DNA from: Gammaproteobacteria bacterium
Lineage (GTDB): Bacteria > Pseudomonadota > Gammaproteobacteria > Legionellales > Legionellaceae
Length of the DNA stretch: 64,000 nt
Direction: 5' to 3'
NCBI GenBank assembly: GCA_022600575.1
Contig: JAHZKF010000066.1
Coordinates: 36,428-100,427, forward strand
Shown: positions 35,896 through 44,864 of the stretch, one piece after another
Layout of the letters: every line of letters starts with the position of its first letter
How positions within the stretch are numbered: position 1 is the first letter of the stretch
The notes under the pieces: model-generated
What the model saw: the letters and a program-made list of their open reading frames with translations, nothing else
What the model was told of the DNA's origin: nothing
Databases searched by the model: none
Translations under genes and position numbers: made by a program

Positions 35896-36303
35896 GTGAA
35901 AAATAAATTACATAAAAAAGTATTCAATGGTAAACGTGGCGTATCAAAGCTTGTTGCTTTAGGATTAGTTACGTTTGCGGGTGTTGCTTCGGCGGCAGAT
36001 TTGACCTTAGGGGGAATGGCATCTTCGATTACCTCATCTTTTACGAGTTTAACACAGCTTATTACGGCAGCTTCGTATTTGGCGGGGTTAGGTTTTTCGA
36101 TTGGGGCTATCATGAAGTTTAAGCAACATAAAGATAATCCAACTCAAATTCCAATTGGAACACCGATTGCATTGGTCTTTATTGCTGCAGCACTGTTATT
36201 CTTACCGACCATTCTTGATGTGGCGGGTGCTACAATGTTTGGTGGTGAGGGTGAAGTGTCAGGACCTACAGGATCGGTATATTCAGTAGGCGGCTCTTCT
36301 TAA
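35896..36303 (+). CDS. icmD: Dot/Icm inner-membrane protein IcmD/DotP
   Basis: 135 residues. The N-terminal signal-like segment (KLVALGLVTFAGVASAADL) is followed by two further membrane segments (LITAASYLAGLGFSIGAIMKF and TPIALVFIAAALLFLPTILDV). Paralogous to IcmC. The start is placed at GTG 35896, which has AGGGGAG five bases upstream; in-frame TTG 35872, ATG 35875 and GTG 35890 are alternatives. The length then agrees with Legionella IcmD. Confidence 0.85.
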   Translation: MKNKLHKKVFNGKRGVSKLVALGLVTFAGVASAADLTLGGMASSITSSFTSLTQLITAASYLAGLGFSIGAIMKFKQHKDNPTQIPIGTPIALVFIAAALLFLPTILDVAGATMFGGEGEVSGPTGSVYSVGGSS

Positions 36304-36325
36304 TCATACTAAGCGAGCCTGAAAT

Positions 36326-36964
36326 ATGGTCAATGAAGCTGAACCTGCTCTTATCCAATTGAGGGCGTCTGCCGGTGCCTGGCGACTGTATTCCGCCAGG
36401 CAAGCGGACCCTCGATTTAGAGCTTTTGAGAAAAAAGTTTTTCAGCGGGATCAGTTCATTTGTCAGTTTTGTGGTTTTCAGGCGCATGTGTTACAAGAAG
36501 TCATTAACTTAGACGGAGATTACACGCATAATAAGCTTGAAAACCTTGTCACTTCTTGTTGTTTTTGTGCGCAATGTTTTTTTATTGAGTCTGTTGGTGT
36601 GGGCGGGTATGGCGGAGGGTCGCTTATTTACTTACCCGAACTGTTACAATCAGAACTGAACAGTTTATGTCATGTCCTGTTTTGCGCGATTACAAATGAC
36701 ACTGGATATAAAAGCACAGCGCAAGGTATTTATCGAAGCTTGAAGTTTCGAACACAGCCAGTAGAAGAAAAGTTTGGTGAAGGAACGAGCGACCCGGCTA
36801 TTTTTGGTCGCTTGTTAATTGACTCGGGGAATGCGGAGGTTGAAAAATCAGAGCCTATTTTTCGAGATATGCGATTGTTGCCGTCTCGGGCCAAATTTCG
36901 AAAACAAATTGAAAGTTGGGCTGCAGGTGCTTTAGAGGAAGTAGCAGGAAAGGCGAGAACCTGA
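36326..36964 (+). CDS. icmJ: Dot/Icm coupling-complex zinc protein IcmJ/DotN
   Basis: 212 residues, HNH-like zinc fold. The four-Cys site is visible as CQFCGFQ (about 47-53) and CCFCAQCF (about 84-91), with the conserved LENLVTSC between. In Legionella DotN binds the C-terminal region of DotL and stabilises the coupling complex. The C-terminal half contains LLPSRAKFRKQIESW. Twenty-six bases before icmB. Confidence 0.92.
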   Translation: MVNEAEPALIQLRASAGAWRLYSARQADPRFRAFEKKVFQRDQFICQFCGFQAHVLQEVINLDGDYTHNKLENLVTSCCFCAQCFFIESVGVGGYGGGSLIYLPELLQSELNSLCHVLFCAITNDTGYKSTAQGIYRSLKFRTQPVEEKFGEGTSDPAIFGRLLIDSGNAEVEKSEPIFRDMRLLPSRAKFRKQIESWAAGALEEVAGKART

Positions 36965-36990
36965 TCCAACGCTAATTTGGAGACCAAAGG

Positions 36991-39900
36991 ATGGCGAAGT
37001 GGGCAGAATCATTATTTGAGGGTGTAGATACTTTTTTTGCTTGGTTAAGCACCTCTTTAAAACAAACCACAGAATCTTATTGTGAATTGGAAACAGCCGA
37101 TGCACCAACAGTATTGGTTAATCATGACGGCTCATTGCTTTCGGTATTGGAAATTGATGGCATCACAGCCCTTTTAGGGACTGATGAATTTAAGCGTCTT
37201 GTTGAAGGTTTGACGAATACATTTCGCTCACCGATGAGTCGTGCAGGTCACGTCTTGCAAGTTTATTTTGACCACGATAAACAAAATATCACTGAGCTTA
37301 TTAAAGATATTTATTCGCCAGCTGAAGCAACAGCTAAACGGATAGGACTTGATCTTGCCGATCTATTTGAAGAGCGAAGGAGCTTTTTAGGGCAGTACTG
37401 TGCAGCCGAGAAAGTATATTTTGTCCTCATGACACGCCCTTTTAGTTTGACAGCAGAGCAATTAAATGTTGCAAATAAAGCTAAACTTAAGATGCTGAAA
37501 GACAAAAAAGCACCCACTTTTAAATATGCACAGACCATTTATGCAGCAGTACCTGAATTAAGAGATACACATGATGCTTACGTCCGTTCGATTAAAACCG
37601 ATCTGCAAACCTTAGGCGTGGTGGCTGATCTACTAGAAGTACATGATGCTGTACGTGCGATTCGTATGACGGCAGATGCAGATTTTACAGGGGATGATTG
37701 GCGGCCAACGTTGCCTGGAGACAAAATTCCAGTGCGAGAATTAAATGCTTTTGAAGGCGATGTATCCGACTTATTATGGCCATCACTTGCAAAACAAGTG
37801 ATTCCGCGTGATGCTGAAATTGTGGATAGACGAACCGTCTTAATTGGTAATCGATTGTATTCAAGTGCTTATATTGATTTGTTTCCGAAAGATATCCGAC
37901 CATTTGTGACGTTGTTTTCTCGTATTTTACCGACCCATATTCCCTGGCGGATTTCGTTTTTGGTTGAGAGCGAAGGCTTAAGCACGATTAAGTTAAAAGG
38001 GTTACTTGCGGCAATATTGAGTTTTTCATCTGCTCAAAATCGTTTAATCAGCGACTCTGTTAATTTACTTAAATATTTACAGATTAATACAGATGAAGCC
38101 ATTGTTCGTTTGCGTGTGGTTGCAACGACGTGGGCGCCAGAAGGGCAGCTTCCGTTGCTTCGCAGACGCAGTTCAGAACTTGCAAAGGCCATTCAAGGTT
38201 GGGGTTCAACAGATGTCTCAGAGATATGCGGCGATCCTTTTGCGGGATTTGCAGCAAGCATGTTGGCAACGACCACGGCAAGTCCTGCAGTTGCGGCAGT
38301 TGCTCCACTTTCAGATGTGGTGACGATGTTGCCTGTAACACGTCCAGCATCTCCTTGGAAGCAAGGTGCTTTATTACTCCGTTCACCAGATGGAAAATTA
38401 TGGCCTTTCCAGCCGGGTTCAAATCAGCAAACCACTTGGATTGATTTGGTGTACGCGCGTCCAGGGTCTGGTAAATCGGTTTTATCGAATGCACAGAATT
38501 TAGCACTTTGTATGTCAGGTGGTATCATGCGTTTGCCGCGGATTGCAATTATTGATATCGGTCCATCTAGTAGTGGCTTGATTTCATTGTTGCGGGAAGC
38601 CTTGCCTGCAAATCAACGTCATTTAGTTGCTTATCATCGACTGAGGATGTTACCTGAGTATTCAATTAACCCGTTTGATACACAGCTTGGTTCACGCTAT
38701 CCAACACCATCAGAGCGCTCATTTTTGGTTAACTTTTTAACTTTATTAACAACGCCACTTGGTACAGAAAAGCCATATGATGGTATGCCTGATTTAGCGG
38801 GTATGGTTGTTGATGAGCTCTATAAAAGTCTTGCGGATGAGTATAATCCGACCCCTTATGCACCTGGGGTTGAAGAGTTTGTTGATGGTATCTTAGAAGA
38901 AATTGGGTTTGTACGTGATTCAAAATCAACTTGGTGGGAAGTGACCGATGCGTTATTTTCTGCAGGGTTTACGCACGAAGCGTTATTGGCTCAACGATAT
39001 GCAATGCCACTGTTAGCTGATGCTGCGTCGATTTGTCGTACACCATCGATTGAAGATTTATATGAAAAAGTGACAGCACCCACAGGTGAGTCTTTGATTG
39101 CTGCGTTCTCAAGGATGGTTTCAAGTGCTGTGCGTGAATATCCCATTTTATCTCGGGTCACGGCATTTGATATTGGGGACGCACGTGTGGTGTCTCTAGA
39201 TTTAGATGAAGTTGCTAAAAGCGGTGGGGAAGCCGCAGATAGGCGTACCTCAGTGATGTATATGTTGGCGCGCTATGTATTGGCACGACATTATTATTTG
39301 ACCGAAGAAAGCATGAATAACGTGCTTGAGCAATATCATCCTTATCATTTGGAACGGATTCGTGAAATCAGAGAAGATCCTAAACGAATTGTTTATGATG
39401 AATTTCACCGTACTGCCAGTTCCGCTGCCGTTCGAGAGCAGGTGATTATTGATATGCGGGAAGGTCGAAAGTGGAATGTTCAAATTTCGTTGTTGTCGCA
39501 ATCATTGGATGATTTTGATGCTGTGATGGTTGAGTTTGCAACCTCTGTTTTTATTATGGATGCGGGTCCCGCACAGACCATTGAAAAAACCAGTAAAATT
39601 TTTGGTTTATCTGAAACGGCAAGAGTTGCCTTACGGACACGTGTACATGGTCCAAGAGAAGGGGGCGGTACGTTCTTAGCACAATTTGCGACAAAAAATG
39701 GGGTGAGTGTTCAGTTGCTTACGCTAACGTTAGGTCCCATTGAGCTTTGGGCTTTTAGTACAACTGCTGAGGATGCATCTGTTCGAAATCAACTGTACAG
39801 GCATTTAGGGCCAGGTGAAGCGCGACGGTTCTTGGCTTCACTGTTCCCGAATGGCTCAATTACAAAAGAACTCACCGAACGCTTAAATGATTTGAAAGAT

Positions 39901-40020
39901 GAAGGTGGTTTGATTGAAGACGAGAATAAAACAAGTGCGATGGATGATTTGGTCCGGGATATTTTAGCGGCCTATGAACGTGATCCAAACAGCAAGCATT
40001 TGGAAAAATCAGTTCATTAA
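36991..40020 (+). CDS. icmB: Dot/Icm VirB4-like ATPase IcmB/DotO
   Basis: Cytoplasmic AAA+ ATPase (1009 aa) that docks under the inner-membrane channel and powers secretion together with DotB. The N-terminal half is the VirB4-type platform domain. Walker A is ARPGSGKSVLSN near residues 488-499 and Walker B-type KRIVYDEFHRT is near residue 805, followed by LLSQSLDDFD. It is the last gene of the plus-strand locus and is directly followed by a strong terminator. icmF and icmH, which come next in Legionella, are absent here. Confidence 0.95.
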   Translation: MAKWAESLFEGVDTFFAWLSTSLKQTTESYCELETADAPTVLVNHDGSLLSVLEIDGITALLGTDEFKRLVEGLTNTFRSPMSRAGHVLQVYFDHDKQNITELIKDIYSPAEATAKRIGLDLADLFEERRSFLGQYCAAEKVYFVLMTRPFSLTAEQLNVANKAKLKMLKDKKAPTFKYAQTIYAAVPELRDTHDAYVRSIKTDLQTLGVVADLLEVHDAVRAIRMTADADFTGDDWRPTLPGDKIPVRELNAFEGDVSDLLWPSLAKQVIPRDAEIVDRRTVLIGNRLYSSAYIDLFPKDIRPFVTLFSRILPTHIPWRISFLVESEGLSTIKLKGLLAAILSFSSAQNRLISDSVNLLKYLQINTDEAIVRLRVVATTWAPEGQLPLLRRRSSELAKAIQGWGSTDVSEICGDPFAGFAASMLATTTASPAVAAVAPLSDVVTMLPVTRPASPWKQGALLLRSPDGKLWPFQPGSNQQTTWIDLVYARPGSGKSVLSNAQNLALCMSGGIMRLPRIAIIDIGPSSSGLISLLREALPANQRHLVAYHRLRMLPEYSINPFDTQLGSRYPTPSERSFLVNFLTLLTTPLGTEKPYDGMPDLAGMVVDELYKSLADEYNPTPYAPGVEEFVDGILEEIGFVRDSKSTWWEVTDALFSAGFTHEALLAQRYAMPLLADAASICRTPSIEDLYEKVTAPTGESLIAAFSRMVSSAVREYPILSRVTAFDIGDARVVSLDLDEVAKSGGEAADRRTSVMYMLARYVLARHYYLTEESMNNVLEQYHPYHLERIREIREDPKRIVYDEFHRTASSAAVREQVIIDMREGRKWNVQISLLSQSLDDFDAVMVEFATSVFIMDAGPAQTIEKTSKIFGLSETARVALRTRVHGPREGGGTFLAQFATKNGVSVQLLTLTLGPIELWAFSTTAEDASVRNQLYRHLGPGEARRFLASLFPNGSITKELTERLNDLKDEGGLIEDENKTSAMDDLVRDILAAYERDPNSKHLEKSVH

Positions 40021-40048
40021 CTATTGTTTAGATGATAGTTTGAATTAT

Positions 40049-40084
40049 TGTCATTCCCACGTAAGTGAGAATGGCATTTTTTTT
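40049..40084 (+). terminator. Rho-independent terminator of the icm operon
   Basis: A 12-base stem (TGTCATTCCCAC paired with GTGAGAATGGCA, one mismatch and one G-U pair), loop GTAA, then eight T. It starts 29 bases after the icmB stop. Confidence 0.85.
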
Positions 40085-40092
40085 ACGTGTAT

Positions 40093-42324
40093 TTAAGCGG
40101 GTCTTACATGAGTGGTTGTCGCAGATGGTGCTGAGCGATCGGCGAGCCCTCTTGCTTCTCTTCCTTCTTGTAGGACTTTTTTCATTGCTGCTTGTTCTTC
40201 TTGAGGGTCTCGTGTTCCCTGTAGTTCAGCTGCAATTTGTTTATTAAGCCCTTCAATTTGCCCTGTTACGTCAACATTCACTTCAGGGTGTTGTTGTTGT
40301 TGTCCTATGTGAGAGATATCTAATTTTTCAGTAAACAAGTCTTTTTCTGGTATTTTATTGCCATTCATATCTAATATCGTGATATCTTTGCGTTCAAAGC
40401 CTGCATTGAGAGCAGCTTGAAAAGCGTCACGTGCGAGTTGTTTATTGAGCTCTTCGTTTGTCATGTTAATTCTGGTCACGATGGTTTTAGCGCCTGTTCC
40501 GCGAACCAAAGCTGCTTGGAACGTTAAATCAGCTAAAACTAAGTGGCTGGCATTTGCATAGTAGCCGCGTTTCCACAGTACACCTGGTAACTTGATAGAA
40601 AACGATAACTCCCCTTTGCTGTCTTTACTGACATCAATATCGATTCCTGATGGTGTATGAAGTCCACCAGCTTGCTCTATTGCATTAGTATCTTTACTTT
40701 GAATCGCTTTTTGTTGTTGTCGCACTTTGTCTTGTTCGCCCCCTGTCATCATGACGGTGTAGTCAGGGTTGTTGCGAAAGAAAGCCTGTTGGTTGCCGCG
40801 TCTTGATGCACACTCTGCTGCAGCGAGCCAACCGATGAGGTCACGTTCTCGTTGTGCTGCCGAGTGCAGTGCTGTGATGGTGTTGTTTAAGTCGTTGTCG
40901 AGTTTTTTACGTGCTGCCGCTTGTGCATCTTGAAGCTCTTTTTTGATAGCCGCCAAATCGGGGGAAACACTGGGTGAAGGTTTGGCATCAGGGTCAGGTT
41001 CTTCGACGAGTTCGTCTACTGTAATGTTGTCAATGGTAAACTCTGCGTTATCTGCTTGTTGTGCTTTTATTTCTTCTTCCTCTTCTTCTGGAGTGAGCAC
41101 ATATTCTTCTTCTTCCTCTTCTTCCTCTTCTTCCTCTTCTTCCGCACCTCCTTCTCCGCCGCTGGTGGTTCTATGAGCACGCATTGCGGCAAGTCTTGCT
41201 TCTTCGTCTTCGTCATTATCTTCGTCTATTTCTAGATGTGCTGCGTTCACTAGGTCTCTTGGGGCAATTTTTGCATTGGGATCTGTTTTTCTCTTAGTTA
41301 TTAGTGCATCTAAGAGTTTCTTTTTTTGGAGAGCGAGCTTTTCTTCAGCTGCACCTTGAATCTTTTCTTGAAGTTTAATGTCAAAAGCTGCGCCACTAAG
41401 TACATGCGTAGGCTCATTCTGTTTTAAATATTCAATTAACTCATCTCTAAAGGCATCGCCAAACTGCTCTCCGATGCGTTTTTTTAAACTGTCTAGAATC
41501 GCGTCTTTCTCACCTTGAATATCATCGTTTAGCTTGTCTAACTCAGCCGTTTCTGCAGGGGTTAAAGAGGAAGTCTTAGATGTTAAAAGGCTTTGCCTTT
41601 CTTCGAGTAGAATGAGGCTTTGAATCCGTCTTAACCTAACGGTTTTAACCGTCTCAGCTTCGCCTTCATCTTTTAAAAAAAGATTTGTTGAGCTACGGGA
41701 GGGCGTTTTTTTAGCTGCTTTCTTCTTTGTTTTCCTGCTTGATCTTCTCTCTGCGTCTCTCTCTTTTTTCCTCCTTTCTTTTTCTGCCTCGGAGAGAGGC
41801 TTTTTCACTTCTTTTGTTACTGGTTTTTTTACTGTTCTTGTTTTAGAGGAAGATGCTGAAGCTGTGGGTACAAGCGGTGCTAAGAGGTCGTCAAGATTGA
41901 AATCGTCAAGTTCGGTGAAGAGTTTTCTTTTTTCTTCTTTTGCTTGTTGTACAAACGAGTCAGGATGCACGGCAGTTGGGGCTTGTCCTGGCATTTTTTC
42001 GTCAAAATTTTCAGCACTTGCCGTAACAGGCGCTTGCATTGCATGAAGTTGATCTCTGAGGGCTGTTTTTTGATCTTCGGTCAGTGTTTTGCCATGTTTC
42101 TCAAGGATTTTATCAAAGGCCTGATTTTGTGCCTGCATATATTTTTCAAGATGCTGATTATAGGCATGTTCTTCTGCAAGACCGAGGCCGTTATAATAAT
42201 TTTTGAGTAATTCTTCACGGACATACGGTGAAAGTTGTTGCATTGAACTGTCGTTGTAAACGGCATTTTGAGGCTTTCTAAAAACTAAGTTGATAAGTGA
42301 ACCAATACCCCCTGACATTGTCAT
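40093..42324 (-). CDS. Large Glu-rich coiled-coil protein, candidate Dot/Icm effector
   Basis: 743 residues, not assigned to a family. Seen are an N-terminal helical region; a Lys/Arg-rich stretch (about 165-215, KERRKKERDAERRSSRKTKK, possible nuclear or nucleic-acid-binding signal); long charged helices; a run of 13 Glu followed by a second Glu run; and a more globular C-terminal part (about 520-690) with LPGVLWKRGYYANASHLVLA and AFQAALNAGFERKDITILDM. No signal peptide or membrane helix is seen. ATG 42324 has AGGA at good spacing. Position beside icmB, size and composition suggest an effector, but this is inference. Confidence 0.65.
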   Translation of the reverse strand: MTMSGGIGSLINLVFRKPQNAVYNDSSMQQLSPYVREELLKNYYNGLGLAEEHAYNQHLEKYMQAQNQAFDKILEKHGKTLTEDQKTALRDQLHAMQAPVTASAENFDEKMPGQAPTAVHPDSFVQQAKEEKRKLFTELDDFNLDDLLAPLVPTASASSSKTRTVKKPVTKEVKKPLSEAEKERRKKERDAERRSSRKTKKKAAKKTPSRSSTNLFLKDEGEAETVKTVRLRRIQSLILLEERQSLLTSKTSSLTPAETAELDKLNDDIQGEKDAILDSLKKRIGEQFGDAFRDELIEYLKQNEPTHVLSGAAFDIKLQEKIQGAAEEKLALQKKKLLDALITKRKTDPNAKIAPRDLVNAAHLEIDEDNDEDEEARLAAMRAHRTTSGGEGGAEEEEEEEEEEEEEYVLTPEEEEEEIKAQQADNAEFTIDNITVDELVEEPDPDAKPSPSVSPDLAAIKKELQDAQAAARKKLDNDLNNTITALHSAAQRERDLIGWLAAAECASRRGNQQAFFRNNPDYTVMMTGGEQDKVRQQQKAIQSKDTNAIEQAGGLHTPSGIDIDVSKDSKGELSFSIKLPGVLWKRGYYANASHLVLADLTFQAALVRGTGAKTIVTRINMTNEELNKQLARDAFQAALNAGFERKDITILDMNGNKIPEKDLFTEKLDISHIGQQQQHPEVNVDVTGQIEGLNKQIAAELQGTRDPQEEQAAMKKVLQEGREARGLADRSAPSATTTHVRPA
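41109..41143. repeat. 9-bp tandem repeat coding for poly-Glu
   Basis: Just under four perfect copies of CTTCTTCCT on the plus strand, coding for Glu on the minus strand inside the coiled-coil gene. Slippage here would change the Glu run in frame. Confidence 0.9.
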
Positions 42325-42381
42325 GGCTGAGTCCTATTTTAGTTATGTAACAACACTTCATGTTTAATATTATACCACATA

Positions 42382-43164
42382 TCACCACGAAACAACGGCT
42401 GAATCGCCGAAAAGTGCTTTTGCTTTGGTTTTGACGTCGTCTGAATGCATGGCTTTCACAAACAATTCAAGTTGCGCGCGTTTAGGTGTGTTGCGCTCAA
42501 TAACAATAAGATTTGCATAAGGCGAGGTTTTATCTTCGGCAATTAAGGCATCACGTGTGGGGTTCAGTCCTGCTGGAATGGCAAAAGTTGTGTTGATGAC
42601 TGCAGCATCAACATCGGGCAGAACACGTGGCAATTGTGCGGCATCTAAGGTTTTAAAACGAAGTTTCTTAGGGTTATTTTGAATATCTTGGACACTTGGG
42701 GTCGCTGTGTCTTTTAAGGTAATCAGGTTTGCTTTGGCCAGTAGTTTGAGCGCACGGGTTTCATTACTTGGGTCGTTTGGAATGGCAATTTGCGCGCGCT
42801 CAGGAAGGTCTTTTATGCTTTTTACTTTATTTGAATACAGTGCTGCGGGGAATAGAAAGGTTCTGCCAATGGGCTCAAGCGTGTAGCCATGCGCTTTTTG
42901 AGCGGATTGCAGATAAGGCAGGTGTTGGTAGACGTTTGCGTCTAAACTGCCATCTTGGAGCGCTTCGTTGGGTAGATTGTAATCACTGAATTCAACGACA
43001 CGAATGTCGAGTCCATATTCGTCTTTGGCAACGACTTGGGCTGCTCTAACCAAGTCTGTTTCAGGGCCTGAGATGGTGCCAATGGTTAAAGTATTCGGAG
43101 AGGTGGGTTGTTGGTGGCAGGCCAATAAACTTAAGAGTAAAGGCAATAAACGCATAAAACGCAT
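42382..43164 (-). CDS. metQ: Methionine ABC transporter substrate-binding lipoprotein MetQ
   Basis: NlpA-family methionine-binding lipoprotein (260 aa). The start MRFMRLLPLLLSLLAC gives a lipobox LLAC and has GAGGAA upstream, so ATG 43164 is chosen over the longer frame to 43227. The family core is clear: TIGTISGPETDLVRAAQ, EFSDYNLPNEALQDGSLDANVYQHLPYL and IAIPNDPSNETRALKLL. It would deliver D/L-methionine to MetNI at the inner membrane. One base separates it from the metI stop. Confidence 0.93.
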   Translation of the reverse strand: MRFMRLLPLLLSLLACHQQPTSPNTLTIGTISGPETDLVRAAQVVAKDEYGLDIRVVEFSDYNLPNEALQDGSLDANVYQHLPYLQSAQKAHGYTLEPIGRTFLFPAALYSNKVKSIKDLPERAQIAIPNDPSNETRALKLLAKANLITLKDTATPSVQDIQNNPKKLRFKTLDAAQLPRVLPDVDAAVINTTFAIPAGLNPTRDALIAEDKTSPYANLIVIERNTPKRAQLELFVKAMHSDDVKTKAKALFGDSAVVSW

Positions 43165-43165
43165 G

Positions 43166-43816
43166 TTAGGTTCCTCGTGATAAATAGGTGCTGAGTTTAT
43201 CACCACCGGCTTGAATAAGTTGCACAATAATAACTAAAATAAGAACAGTTGTGACCATGACACCCACATTAAAGCGTTGATAGCCATAACGAATGGCTAA
43301 ATCACCGAGGCCACCACCACCCACAGTACCTGCCATGGCTGAGTAATTAATGAGGGTTGTTGCAGTAACAGTTAGCGCTTGAATAAGTGCGCCTCGCGCC
43401 TCAGGGAGCAAGACATGCTGGATAATGTGTTTGGTTGTGGCACCCATTGCATGTGTTGCTTCAAATAGACCGCGAGGGAGTGTTTGATAGGCATTATCGA
43501 CCAGTCGTGCAAAAAAAGGTGCAGCACCTAATGTGAGTGGTACAATGGCTGCATGCAGGCCAATAGAGGAGCCTACAAAGAAACGTGTGATAGGAATAAT
43601 CGCGACAAGCAAAATAATAAAAGGAATGGAGCGCGTGAAATTGATGAGTCCACCGATAATACGATAAAGCAAAGGATGTGGTTTGACTGTTCGACTAACA
43701 AATAAACAGGTGCCTAGTGGTAAGCCTACGAGTGCCGCAAAGCAAGTGCTTAAGAAAACCATGTAAAGTGTTTCGCCTGTGGCGATAAGGATGTCATAAA
43801 TCATCGTTGGTGACAT
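43166..43816 (-). CDS. metI: Methionine ABC transporter permease MetI
   Basis: 216-residue inner-membrane permease with about five helices. The N-terminus [23 protein letters not shown] resembles E. coli MetI, followed by [18 protein letters not shown] and the permease EAA-type loop [22 protein letters not shown]. It overlaps the 3' end of metN by 23 bases. Confidence 0.94.
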   Translation of the reverse strand: MSPTMIYDILIATGETLYMVFLSTCFAALVGLPLGTCLFVSRTVKPHPLLYRIIGGLINFTRSIPFIILLVAIIPITRFFVGSSIGLHAAIVPLTLGAAPFFARLVDNAYQTLPRGLFEATHAMGATTKHIIQHVLLPEARGALIQALTVTATTLINYSAMAGTVGGGGLGDLAIRYGYQRFNVGVMVTTVLILVIIVQLIQAGGDKLSTYLSRGT

Positions 43817-44819
43817 AGCCTAGGGTCTCCACAATTAAATGAAAGGGCTCGCAGTGTTTAAGAAAGACTTGTAAGTCAGCAGGACTTGCCTCTAACTCAA
43901 CCACCACAACGCCACAGGTGACGCCATCAATTCGGTCGACGTTTGCAAGCAAGATATTAATATTAAGATGCAGTTCTCGACTGATTTGACTGATAATGGG
44001 GCCATTGACGGCCTCGCCTTGGAAAAAAATGCGAAGTAAAGGTCTGTTATTAAGCACCTGAGTGAGGTTCTTTGATATACAAGGTGGAAGCTCAGGACTG
44101 AGTTGTGCACATAACAATTTTTTTGCAGGGGTACTGGGCTTTGAAAAGAGCGTGTTTAAAGCAATAATTTCTGTAATGCGGCCTTTTTCCATGAGGGCGA
44201 CACGATGTGCCAGTTGTTTTACAACGTCCATTTCATGGGTAATCAGAATGATGGTAATACCGTAGTCGTGATTAATTTTTTTGAGAAGGGCTAAAATGGC
44301 CGTTGTGGTTTCAGGGTCAAGGGCTGAGGTTGCTTCATCACATAATAAAATATTAGGGGCACTTGAAAGAGCACGTGCAATGGCAACACGCTGTTTTTGA
44401 CCGCCACTTAAAGCTGCTGGGTAAGCATGCGCTTTGTCGGATAACTCAACCAAAGTCAGTAATTCTGTGACTCGTTTTTCAATGGTGTCGTTTGAGACGC
44501 CCTGAATACGTAATGGCAGAGCGATATTTTCATATACTGTTTTTGCGAGGAGCAAATTAAAATGCTGAAAAATCATGCCAATGTGATGGCGTGCCTCACG
44601 CAATGCATGAGGAGAAAGTGTTAGCATATTTTGGTTATCAACAAGAACAGTGCCGCTATCAGGGCGCTCTAGCATATTGATACAACGCAGTAGCGTCGAT
44701 TTTCCGGCACCACTTCGGCCAATGATGCCAAAAATTTCTCCGGCCTCAATGGTTAAATCAATGCCACAGAGGGCATGATGGTTACCATAGTGTTTGTTGA
44801 GGCCTGTTAATTTTATCAT
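43794..44819 (-). CDS. metN: Methionine ABC transporter ATPase MetN
   Basis: ABC ATPase with C-terminal methionine-sensing NIL domain (341 aa). Walker A is GRSGAGKST, the signature is [15 protein letters not shown] and Walker B is [11 protein letters not shown]. The C-terminal ~90 residues ([23 protein letters not shown]) form the NIL domain that mediates trans-inhibition by methionine. ATG 44819 matches the family start ([12 protein letters not shown]); the frame continues to 44852. No S-box, SAM riboswitch or obvious Met box is seen upstream, where acetoacetyl-CoA synthetase ends 45 bases away. Confidence 0.94.
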   Translation of the reverse strand: MIKLTGLNKHYGNHHALCGIDLTIEAGEIFGIIGRSGAGKSTLLRCINMLERPDSGTVLVDNQNMLTLSPHALREARHHIGMIFQHFNLLLAKTVYENIALPLRIQGVSNDTIEKRVTELLTLVELSDKAHAYPAALSGGQKQRVAIARALSSAPNILLCDEATSALDPETTTAILALLKKINHDYGITIILITHEMDVVKQLAHRVALMEKGRITEIIALNTLFSKPSTPAKKLLCAQLSPELPPCISKNLTQVLNNRPLLRIFFQGEAVNGPIISQISRELHLNINILLANVDRIDGVTCGVVVVELEASPADLQVFLKHCEPFHLIVETLGYVTNDDL

Positions 44820-44864
44820 GTGATGTATAAACCCATGGGTAGTGGGGCACAAGTATATCGAAAT

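Noticed and set aside
42325..42381. PmrA-type TTAATATTA element before the 743-residue gene
   Set aside because: The match overlaps a TATAAT -10 box in AT-rich DNA, so it is not distinguishable from chance.
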